DNA of 64,000 nucleotides from Amblyomma americanum. Taxonomy: Eukaryota > Arthropoda > Arachnida > Ixodida > Ixodidae. The notes below the pieces were generated by a model. The model searched no databases and had not been told where the DNA came from. It worked only from the letters and a program-made list of their open reading frames with translations. The position numbers and the translations under genes are program-made. Location: positions 29,104,499 through 29,168,498 of the forward strand of contig NC_135505.1 in the NCBI RefSeq assembly GCF_052857255.1, read 5' to 3'. Of the stretch, positions 38,890 to 48,807 are shown one piece after another (within the stretch, counting starts at the first letter, position 1; every line of letters begins with the position of its first letter).

Positions 38890-39640
38890 CACAGCTTATC
38901 TTCTCTTGCGTCTCTCATTCCGTCCGGCGCCAACTCCGCACCGAAACGCAGCGTCGTTCGGCTTGTCGCCAGATGAGTGCGCCCAGTTTCTCCTTGGTGA
39001 GGAGAAAGGCACCCGCACTGCTCTCTTTCGCAGGGAGAGGGCATACGAAGGAGGAGGCGGCCTGGTTGTGGCAATGTGCAGGGCATGCTCCTTTCCCGCG
39101 GTGGGCTGGGTCGGGAGGGCGAGCGGTTGAAAATGTAGCTACCGTGCAGACCAACCGAGGCGATCTTATCCGAGTGGGCGCGTTCCCGTCGCGTGCTGCC
39201 GTGGCGGAGAGGAGGAGAAAGCAAGAAGCAAAGCGCGTTGCGGAGGGAGAGGGTGTGTGCGCACCGCGTGGCAGTGACGTGAGCATGACGCGTCCCGGGG
39301 ACTCCCGGGGAAAGCCGGGTGCACCGACCGGTTGGTGGATGGCTGGCTGCACCGCTGTGTACAAAACACGGCCTTGCCACGGCGCTGCCGCTCTAGCCGC
39401 AAACCGAATCTTCGGCTTGCACTGCCCGCGTGCGGCAACCAGTTGGACAGACGTCGCTCTGCGTGGTCTCCTGGACCGCACGGCGCGCTTTCCTAACAGC
39501 GCACAATTTCCCGCCAGAACTTGTCACTCTGCACTTCCCCTACCGTGTCGATTAGCGAAGTGGCTCACATTGCACAGCAATAACTCACCGTTTGCATTCA
39601 CCAAAAGCGTGTCCAGAAAAACTTCTCAGTCCTGAGGTTC
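38890..39640. other. G+C-rich intronic block
   Basis: CpG-dense stretch holding the longest open frame of the window (298 codons, 38739-39635 +) together with frames of 175 and 188 codons on the other strand. The protein has no domain, low-complexity Arg/Ala composition and no homologue I recognise. I treat it as non-coding, possibly a promoter-like island or unspliced RNA source. Confidence 0.4.
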
Positions 39641-41450
39641 CAAGACACGCCTTTCATCTTTGTGAGAGTTGGATATGGGGCAATGCGCGACCTAGTAGGA
39701 GCGATATCCGTCATACCAACTGTAGCCTATATGCATGATTATAAAAACAACTGCAGGTAGCCGCTGGAAACATGAGTGCTGCTAGTGTTACTCGCGTCAA
39801 AAACATGAACACTGGGCCGGTCGTGGTAAAGCGATCGGGAGCAGGCTGGCAACCTCAGGAAGAAGGATGCGAGGCGTGCCTACACCTGGAAATAGACGGT
39901 AGAAAAGAATTAAAAAAGGCGATAAGAGGTAAAAAGTACAAGGCTGCTTGCACCGGCAAATTCTTTTCCTGTGAAGATTCATATACTCAACAAGCGGCAC
40001 TGGAATTTCGAATGAGTGGCGTTTCTGGAAAATTCTCGACGCCATGACGCCATTCATAATTAAGCCGATTACGTAGTAGCTTCTTTGATTTACGCATTTG
40101 TGCAAAGCAGCCTACTGTGCTCAATGGCGTATTGTAGCATGCGATGCGCCCTTATCAGTAAGTCGTGGTTTACGTCTTGAAGATCTTGAATCGGTACGCG
40201 CGTGACGCCATAGATAAAACAGAAGGTCGCTAAATTATGCAGGGTCCATTTTCACTGATATTTGTTCAAATCACGCAGTGTCAGAAGCTTTGGGTTCATC
40301 GGCACTCAACTTGAAGCATTATATTTCGGCAAGCGGTTTGTGCGTTGGAGCGTTTTGACCAGCGCGGAGCATGAGAGATAAAGAGAACTCGACCTATGTA
40401 GATACGAATTTAAGCTAGTCCGCCATTTCTTACTACCAGAAAGCGCCTACCAGAGTGTGATTTCTACGAGTATGTTCTTTTCTCTTAATTCACAAAAGTT
40501 CGTACCAGTACTGTAGGAAACATAGAAGTGTCACCACTTCAGGAACATGAGAGGCACATTAGTGTTGCTGAGCTTTCTTTTTTCGCCATCCTTGAAAACA
40601 AACACTGCTATGGCTCTTGTTCTTTATTAACGAATTGATTATTGTGTGGTGCAACATTCTCACCATTTAAATGCGTGCGAAATCGTTCCGTTCAGCTGTT
40701 TCTGATAATTACACATGCCGCTGTAAAAAAAAAAAAAGCCGATTCGTGTGGAAAGCGTTCAGAGACGAATATCTATGACGCGCAAGAAAAGTCTCCTAAA
40801 TGTTCCGCAGGCAGCAAGGTCACCGAATATCATAGAGGGACGCTCTTTACAGCTACTGTGCTACAAAGACATTTTTGTTGAAAATATTTCGTTTTGGAGC
40901 AGCCATCTCTTTAGCCCCAGTGCTGCTGTTTACATTTCATGCTGCGCACTCAAACGCAGGCACACAAGTGCTTATTGTTGCAAAGGACGTGAGTGTTCAG
41001 CGCCTAATCTAGTTCTGTGCCAACTTATGTTGTTATTGCTGCTACAGTCAACAATGCACCAAAACTAATTCGACTTGTTTGCTCTCCCGCAATGAAAAGT
41101 TGGGGCTACTGAAGTGTAACTAAGGAAGAGATCACCACAAAGAAGAAGAGCAGCACATTTTAAACCTACCATTTAACTACTTTTACCTATAGAACCCAAT
41201 TTAGGAGGCTTGACTACGAATTATGCGACTGCAAACATCGTGGCTCAAATGTAGTCAGCGTCAGGCACTTTGAGGTTGGATCTCGTCACTTTCGTCTGGT
41301 CAACCTGTCTCATGTGCCTGTAAAGGGCGGCGCAATGCTGCGGATAAACTGTGCATGCAGTTAAAAAATAGCGGCAGGTACCAATTCCCTGCCTCACGCA
41401 TAAAATCAGCGGCATTGTAGTCAGCATCTTCTCCTTGACCGGCGCATCAC
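39641..41450. other. Anonymous intronic DNA
   Basis: No feature recognised. Confidence 0.5.
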
Positions 41451-41639
41451 GTCAACGCAGACAGGCATGAGCAACGGTTGCCTGTGGAGGCTCGACTTTT
41501 CACCAGCCTTGAAAGGGCGCATGCTGTGCAGATCCGTGTCGCGATCTTCGCGCTAATAGTCAGCGCGCAGTTATCTTCCACCTCTGTCTTCTCTATGAGC
41601 GCTTATCTTTCGCCGTTTCGCTGGCGAAGTCAGGTCCTC

Positions 41640-42420
41640 ATCAAGCGGACAGAAGGAGCGACTCGCCCGGAGGACAAACCCCCGCGGGGCACACAGCAAG
41701 CGACGAACAGCCAGCAGAAGCAGCGGGCTGCTGGGTCCACGTGATGGGCACATGGCTTGGGCGAGTAACACGCGCCGGGCGGAGGAAAGCTTGGCGGGAT
41801 GGAGAAAGAGGGTGCCAGTGTTGAGTTAGTGCAGCCCCCCCACCCGCTGCTGCACCAAGAGCGCAGAACACGACGACGCAAAAACTAATAACGCAACGAG
41901 GAAGCAGAAGGCGGGTATGAGGAGGAGAGGGCGAAGTGTGTGCAAGAGGCGCGCACAGGTGCGACGTCTCATGCTCACGCCGTCGCCCGGCTGACGAGGG
42001 GCAGGGAGGGGGAGTCGCGTCGTCTTGCAGGAGTCGTTGCTGAAGAGCGAGAGTACGGAGAACTAGAGAAGAGGAGGAGGAGAGAGCGGAGGGGAGTAGA
42101 CAGGTTTGCCGGAGTAGGGGCGACCGTTGGCTGCGTCCCCGACGGGAAGGCCTCCTCTCGGCGGCCGCGCTCTTCTAATGACGGGTCCGCCGCCCGCGCC
42201 AACCGGTCCTACTGTGGCTGGTGGGACGCCGCAGAGAGAACGGGCTCTCAGTGCGAGAAGAGGCTGGGCGCCCCGCATTCGCCGCTCAGCTGCGGCTTTC
42301 CAGGCGCTGCGGCTCTTTCCCCCTCCGGCTGAAGCCGATGATGCAGCGATCAGCTGCGCCCGACAGTGTCCTCTCCATCGCAACCTTCGGCCTCCTCCCC
42401 TAACGCTCTTGTGTAAGCAG
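41640..42420. other. G+C-rich intronic block
   Basis: CpG-dense purine-rich then mixed sequence with overlapping frames on both strands (129-130 codons on the plus strand). No domain recognised. It ends at the G run. Confidence 0.4.
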
Positions 42421-42421
42421 C

Positions 42422-42422
<1 letters not shown>

Positions 42423-42451
<29 letters not shown>
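42423..42451 (+). repeat. (G)29 homopolymer
   Basis: An uninterrupted run of 29 G on the plus strand. Such a run can fold into G-quadruplexes in DNA and in the intron RNA. Its exact length is a likely sequencing uncertainty. Confidence 0.95.
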
Positions 42452-42452
<1 letters not shown>

Positions 42453-42479
42453 TTCTTTGCACTCATCGCGGGTTCCAGG

Positions 42480-45231
42480 ACCGAAAGCAATGATGGGGGC
42501 CCCTGAGACACAGTAATGATTCGCAGGGGTTGCGGCTAACGCAGGGTTATTAGGCAGAAAACGTCGTCGTTGTCCCTATTGACTTTTACTAAGAACCAGA
42601 GAACTGCAAGCAAGGGTTTATTCGTTACTTTGATAGCATTAAAAAAAAAACGAAAACACTGCGCTTCTAGGAGACATAGAGTGACTGCCATGTCCTTGGT
42701 ATATCTTGGTCGGTAATCGGCACAACTGGATGTCATTGAACCAGAGCTTTTTTCTCCTTTGTTTCTTTTTGTAGTCAGCAACCCACTGATCCTGATACCC
42801 GTATCAGAGGCATTGCCGGGAACCTTGTCGGCTTCTATGCAAAGCGCCATGTGTGTTTTTAATGCGTTTTCTTACCAATAGTCGCCAATATTTTGTAGTG
42901 TCGGCCTGGGCAGCCGCAAGACTTGTGCGTCAACACTTAGAATGACATGACGAATTATGAATGACGAATGACGCTTTTTTCTAGCGGGGTGGGTTTATAT
43001 AGGGAACAATCACGAGACAATTACAAAGCGAATAACAAGTACACATCTACATAAACAAGCCCAAATTCAACCCAATAAACATAAAATGAAACCAAAACTC
43101 AGGACCCAACAATGTCCACCAATCTTCATCCGCGCGCAAAGTATCTGTTCAACGCGCATGTTAAACGAACCTCAGTCCGGGTATGTGCAATCTGACTCCA
43201 TTCTTACTCTACTCCCATGTATCTGATGCAGCTCATGTTACACCGTGTATACCGGCTAGACCTGTCCGTACGAGATGCAGCAAAGTTTCTTAAGGAGGAT
43301 CATTTTGTTCTTGCGGCGCACTGCAGGTTGCAGCATTGGTGCTGACTGTACTGTGCAGCAGCATCAGGATGCAGCTTGCATCGCAGCTGCCCGTATGAAC
43401 TGCAAGTTGCATGGTGGTATATGCCGCAAGGCTCGACTGATTCAAAACAGGCTGATGCGTTGGACACATGCCTCCTACTCATTTCCATTGTGTTTTTGCC
43501 GTGCACTCACGTGATGAAGATCGCCTTAGCGAGTTCCGCGCTTCATGGCAGAATCATCAGGCAATGTTCTGGCAGTGGAATCTGAAGACAGCTCTCCAAG
43601 GAAAGCCCTTCAATTCACGTATGCTGACCACAGAAAGCTAGGAGAGCCACTATCGCCCACTTCTGCAAAATCAGACTGTGGTAGCATATCAGAGTTTGCT
43701 TAGTTATAATGCCCTTGATTTGAATAAAGAGATTGTTCCCGTTTCATTCGTGTAATGTCACAGAACAAGAATAAAAGCGTACGGAGATTTTTTTTTCCTT
43801 ATGTCTGCTGCAGTTTACCAGCGTTTGATATTTTTTCTCTGTATTTACTCCGTGTTCAGAGCACTGTGCTGCTTTCTCAAAGTGCTCTGGCGTCTTCCAC
43901 TAAAAGCATTAAATCTTGCTCATTCCAGATTCCCACAGGCAGAAAGACAAGAGCTGTTCTTTCAAAGGAAGATGCGACGACGTGATTGGCCGCTCGGAGA
44001 TGACGGGAAGGACGCCTTACTGATTGCCACGGAAATCTGTGAGTGCACACTTCCTTGTTGCACCCGCAAGCCGCACTCTTTTTGGTGGCAAGAAATGCGC
44101 CTCACACGCGCTCATTGGTCTACCGCTTTTATCTATGCTGATCTTGGGAGAAGAATCCTCATTATTCACTTCATTATTATCACTCACTTTTTTACTGCTG
44201 ACTACTTGGAAAACCTGTTGGTCTTAGTGTGTGCAGTGAATTGTTTTCACCAAGATAGGATGATTTCTTCTGCACAACTTCTTTTCCTAAAAAGAAAAAA
44301 ATCATGTTGCCCTTTTTCTACGAGGTTATGCAAATCATATGGCAATGTGTGTAGGGTACCTGTAGCCGGCCACAGATCCGCATAATCATTTCGTTGCGAT
44401 TTTTATTTTCTTATTCTTCCTGGTAAAATATGCTGTCATGAACACAGAGATGCACCAAGCCCTCAACAATGCCATATGCTAATGACCAACCATGCAGTTG
44501 ATTATTTTCAATTGGGCCACTTAATATTTCTGAGTAAACTTTTGGGCAAAACGGAATCCACAGAATCCCTGCCGACACCCGCTAAAATAGGAAAGGGCAT
44601 CTATAAAACAGCAGCAACGCCGTCACCTGTAATGAAGACCAATTCATTGTCACCAGATGCATAAAGAGTTTTCACACCTGCATGGCTGGCGGTCCGTTAA
44701 GCTATTTGCATTATTTTGTACGGGGAAAACCTTCAGTAAATTAAGAACAATTTCACATTTCAATACCTATTCAACATTCGTGACGAGGGTATAGGAGCGC
44801 TTCTTACACTCATACAGCATGATCTATGATATCGCTAACTCTCGAGTTCAGTCACGACCAAACCCTACTCGGCGCTATTGGACAGCACTGTGCTCACATG
44901 TGGCTAACGGACAAAGTCGAAGGCATAGTGTGCTAATGGGAAAACAGAAGCATGCTGCACAGGCAGTAATACTTAAAGGTGCGCAAAGGAATTTTAATTT
45001 TTACAAGCCGTGCCTCTTTTAATAATAACGCCACTCGTGCTCACAGAGATGTTAAAAATGTGTGAATTCAAATAGAATTCCAAACAACCTGAACAGATAG
45101 ATATATTTTCCCACCACAGCCACAATTAGGTAAACAAAAACATAAAATAATGAGAAAGGAAGAGTACTTCAGTAGAGTTAGTTCTTGGGCTAGTTGGTAT
45201 TCTTGATTGAAGCTCATATATTTTTTCTGCG
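42480..45231. other. Anonymous intronic DNA
   Basis: Nothing firmly recognised. The part from about 42895 (TGTAGTGTCGGCC) to 43265 has an LTR-like flavour but no matching end or target duplication. Confidence 0.45.
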
Positions 45232-45337
45232 TAACGGCACACAGCAAAAGAAAAAAAGGACGAACACAGCGCTGACTGACAACTGTTTATTCAGAGACAT
45301 GCACACAGCTTAAATACTCTCAGACTAGCGCAGGCAC
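45232..45337. repeat. PLE terminal inverted repeat, left arm
   Basis: Contains ACACAGCGCTGACTG, ACAACTGTTTATTCAGAGAC and TACTCTCAGACTAG. The reverse complement of the same order lies at 47694-47814. The arms are roughly 85 percent alike by eye. Confidence 0.9.
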
Positions 45338-45426
45338 ACACCGTGAAAGGGAAGAAAGAAAAATAGGAAAAAAGAATCTCATGACATCCTTATGGCAAAA
45401 AATTTGAAAGGAACGCCTTTTCTGCA

Positions 45427-47649
45427 TTATACAAAATGACCGAAGTATCGCTGACATTCTGACACCGCTCTTTGAATATAGTATGCCTCTGTCATTTCAC
45501 GAGTTGTTTTTAACCTGCTTCTGGCCAGGATCCTCACTCCCGAAAACATCGGTGTGCAATCCTTGCAAGTTGCGCAGTGCTCGACAAGGTTAGCACCTTC
45601 CCTATTACTTAGGTCTCTTGCGTGCTCCCTGATCCTGTCGTTGACGCAGCGCCCAGTTTGCCCAATGTAGGACCTGCCACATGTCAAGGGGATTTCGTAC
45701 ACAACGCCTGTGGCTCATTCCGCAAAGCGGTTCCCATGCCTCTTTTTACAGCCAGGTTTTTTGGTTTCACAAGCGATGCGTCAGGCCAACTGGCCAAGCT
45801 TCCGAGGGGCTGAAAAAACCAACGGCACATTGTGCCGGTTTGCCACCTTTTTGAGGCCATGGGATAATTTGTACACGTAGGGCATCACTTCAGGCCTTAC
45901 TTTAGTCTGTGGAGAGGCTATTGCCTCCTTGCGAGTTCGGGGCTTCAACTTCTTCAAGAGCGCTTCAGCAACAGCGACAACAACCGACCCAGGGAAACCG
46001 GCGGCCTCAAGCCTAGCCAATTGATTCTCAAAACTATCTTGCATATCATGCACACAAGATTTTTGGAGTGCAGACTCTAAGCAGGGTTTAGGGATCCTTC
46101 TCTTCACAATTTTTGAATGGTATCAACTATAAGGCAATAGCTCTTTTTGTGCTCTGGGCGAGTACGACCAGCAAATGTGCTTATTCATGAACCTAATTCT
46201 TACATCCAAGAACTGCAAGCTGTCTTCAACCGGGAGCCCGTACGTGAAAGTGAACCCCCTGCCATGCTTTTCGAAGTTATGCAGTACATTCATAAGTGTA
46301 TCCTCATCATTGAGAACGGCACAATGTTTGTTTAAAACTATTAAAAAGTCCACGTAACAAAACACTTTTCGAACACAGTTAATCTTAGATTGCTTAAAAT
46401 GATCGCTCAAATGGCGATCAATGGACGCTAAAAAGGTATCATAAAACCGGGGCAACACGTGACCTAATGCATATCCCCTTCTTTGCAGATAAAACTCCTT
46501 GTCAAAGACGATAAAATTACTACACAAATAAAATTCTGAAAGTGCTAAAAAGTTTTATACACTCAAGCCTGATGCATTTAGAACTGAACGGGTCCGTTAT
46601 CATCAATACATTCCTTGACAGCAGCAAACAGTTCTTGATGCGGAACGGAATAAAAAAAGGTCGTCAACATTAACCAAAAAGGAATATCTTATATCCTGGT
46701 TGTCATTTAGGAACTGAACTACATCCATAGAGCTCCTCGCCAAAAAAGGGTCATTTATCTTGAGGTAATTCAACAGCCTTTGAAGGAATCTGCTGACATT
46801 ATTTTGCCATGTTCCGCTTTCACTTACAATTGTGCGAAGTGGGGCGTCAGGTTTATGGGTTTTCACACTAAAAAAACACCTGTAACCCACCACTTTGACT
46901 ATTTGTGATAGCTTTAGCAAGCAGCAGTTGCTCTAAACGCTTACAAAAATCTGCGAATTTGCCTTTAATCTGAGTGTCACAGTTTTTCCTTGCTACGAAT
47001 TTTTTTTTTTCACTGCTTGCAAAGCTTTTCCGTTAAACATGGCTCTAGGCATGTCAACAAAACCAGTGACTTTCTCCTCCTGCAAAAGACAGAGCTAATT
47101 ATCCGTAAAAAAGTTCACGATACGAGCCAAACATTTTTTAGCCTTGTCTTGTCTCTTAAGTTTAACGTTCTTTGCCAGGCAATCTAAGGCATCCAAAAGG
47201 CAACGTCTCTGATTTTCCTGACCTGCCTTCTCTGCTATGCGACGGTTTAGGCCCACAAGCTCATAAGAGGGCACACAAGGTTCCAGACCGAATTCTGGAC
47301 CCTTGTCAAGCAAGCTGGAGATGTTGGCAGGGACAGGAGCCCCACCCATCACTACAAGTCCACCGTTGCTCCGCTCTTGTTTCTTAGGCTTCCTCGAGCT
47401 CGCAACAATCCATTTCAAGTTCTTGTTCCACCAATCTTCTGGCAGTCTTGCAGCTTCGCTTCTGAGGCGACGAAACTGTCTTGAAGCAATCCATTGCGGG
47501 TAGCGCGCAAAACATGTCGCGCGTAGCCAGTCTGTGTATAACCTTACTTGTCTCCACAGTTCAGACCTTAAGAGTTTGCAAACGCGTGTCACATGTCCCC
47601 ACGACTGCGGAACAGCACCAAACAAGGCACTCACTTCTGCGGGCGTCAC
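45427..47649 (-). pseudogene. PLE RT/GIY-YIG polyprotein, broken
   Basis: Four open pieces: 47649-47095 (N-terminal region, 184 codons), 46920-46603 (first RT motifs, 105 codons), 46527-46123 (palm and thumb, 134 codons), and 46107-45781 plus 45702-45427 (linker and endonuclease, 108 and 91 codons). They are in consistent order, separated by frame changes and stops. The endonuclease piece keeps the family residues around CGRSYIGQTGRCVNDRIREH and a Cys-rich HCATCKDC motif. The RT catalytic box reads FCYVDFLIVL where the family has YVDDFL. Confidence 0.85.
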
Positions 47650-47693
47650 ACTCTTCTTTATGCAATTGCCAGGAACCTAGCATGGTACGGCGC

Positions 47694-47814
47694 TCTGGTC
47701 TGAGAGTATCCAAGCTATGTGTGCGTCTCTGAATAAACAGTTGCCAGTCAGCGCTGTGTTCATCATTCTTCTCTTCCTGCATCCTTTCTTTGGCTGTGTG
47801 TCGTTGCAGAGAAA
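47694..47814. repeat. PLE terminal inverted repeat, right arm
   Basis: Reads CTGGTCTGAGAGTAT, GTCTCTGAATAAACAGTTG and CAGTCAGCGCTGTGTTC on the plus strand, the complement of the left arm. It carries a few extra bases in its outer part. Confidence 0.9.
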
Positions 47815-48715
47815 GAATATGAGCTTCAGTCGATAAAGGAAGAATTTGCAGCCATGCAAGATAGTGTATGTATATGTACGATCGAAGCAGCACGTACGAT
47901 CGAGTGCAGCAAGATAATGTAAAGTTCCAGCAGCGGATACACAAGAAAAACTAAGGACTAAAATTATTAGGAATGTGATTATATGAACTCACACTCGGCA
48001 CTTCAGGTGCACGCCGAAAGGATAACGTGTGCATCATAATAAGCCGCTGCTCGAAAATGCAGCCGTGAAATAGAAATTAAGGCTAATGGATCACACTAAA
48101 CAGTTCATGTGTAAAAGCACTGGTGAGACCGAAGTGGCTGCAGGATTTCTGAAGAAATGTGATGCATAACAGAGTGCAGTTGCAGGCTCAAGCGCATCCT
48201 CGAAGACAGTTATCTATATGACAAGTGTGGGAATAAGCTTACACCTAGAACTCAGATGCGTCGCAGGGAGGAGAATGTGATACTGCTATGGAAATAAGTT
48301 CGCGAATGGAGCTGCCAACAAAAAAAAAAACAGCAAAAGGTTTGAAGTCTAGTTTAGACCCAGCTGTCCTTAACTCGCAAGATGCCTGTTCGGTGCAAGA
48401 TAACTGTCGTGTGTATGAACGCCTTAGAACCGTCAGGCGCTGATAGGTTAGGCGGCTGACTACAAGTGCTTTTTAAAATGATCAATATGGAAGTATAGTC
48501 GTCACACTTATTTAGTAAGCCTATTAGTTGTCAAAGCAGCCTCTCTGATGTAATATCAATAAACTATTTTGTAAATATAAATTTTTTCAACTAAAAAGAA
48601 AGAAAATATTCAATACTGTCTCTAGCACCTTATAAAAAAGTCACTTTTTATAAACGAAAAGGAAACTGTGGATTCCCAGGATCTGGTCCTTACCTACGTT
48701 CTGTTCTTCTTGCAG
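47815..48715. other. 3' end of the Cip/Kip intron
   Basis: Anonymous A+T-rich DNA up to the acceptor. The final TTCTGTTCTTCTTGCAG is a strong acceptor with a pyrimidine tract. Confidence 0.55.
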
Positions 48716-48807
48716 GTGCGTCGAAACAATTCTACCTTTACAGAAGAGACAGCCATCCCGTGCTCGTTTTCTACTGCTCCAAGGCACCACAGGTGTTCAC
48801 CGTCTGA
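48716..48807 (+). CDS. dap: Cip/Kip cyclin-dependent kinase inhibitor, exon 2 (C terminus)
   Basis: Joined to exon 1 in phase 1 (G plus GT gives Gly76) this encodes residues 76-105 and ends at TGA 48805-48807. It supplies SKQFYLYRRD (78-87), matching the short helix that follows the CDI beta hairpin in p27 (PEFYYRPPR), where the FY pair enters the CDK active site. The tail VFYCSK (93-98) faintly recalls the DFYHSK of the p21 PCNA-binding box. The whole protein would be 105 residues, shorter than p21 (164) or p27 (198). The gap between the CDI Trp53 and Phe81 is 28 residues against 11 in p27. The link to exon 1 is inferred from phase, splice sites, motif order and a UTR-like tail; no transcript was available. 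Confidence is moderate to good. Confidence 0.72.

Larger units (their letters stand above)
45232..47814 (-). mobile_element. Penelope-like element (RT plus GIY-YIG endonuclease), near complete but inactive
   Basis: On the minus strand the parts follow the PLE order: N-terminal region with LLDKGPEFGLEPCVPSYEL (about 47310-47255), RT with FFSVKTHKPDAPLRTIVSES (about 46880-46820) and LVNVDD (about 46680-46660), RT palm QRRGYALGHVLPRF (about 46490-46450) and YVD (46348-46356), linker, and C-terminal GIY-YIG endonuclease VYEIPLTCGRSYIGQTGRC (about 45705-45645). The ends are about 105-120-bp inverted repeats. Known PLEs often have inverted or partial terminal copies. Lesions: frameshift in a T run near 46670, stop before the palm segment, loss of one Asp codon in the catalytic box, and frameshifts just before the endonuclease. 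It lies in the intron about 0.9 kb before exon 2. Confidence 0.9.
24514..48715 (+). other. 24.2-kb intron of the Cip/Kip gene, loaded with transposons
   Basis: Bounded by donor GTGAGG at 24514 and acceptor TTCTGTTCTTCTTGCAG ending at 48715, a good pyrimidine tract. Both ends are phase 1 and join CDI exon 1 to the FY-containing exon 2. It contains Ruka SINEs, an RTE 3' end, a probable solo LTR, an interspersed repeat, G+C-rich blocks and a PLE. No other exon of this gene was recognised inside, but a small one could be missed. Confidence 0.72.

Noticed and set aside
38739..39635. 298-codon open frame on the plus strand
   Set aside because: Competing frames of 175 and 188 codons on the other strand, low-complexity Arg/Ala composition and no domain. 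Explained by G+C-rich stop-poor DNA.
42895..43265. LTR-like segment beginning TGTAGTGTCGGCC
   Set aside because: No matching CA end or target duplication found.
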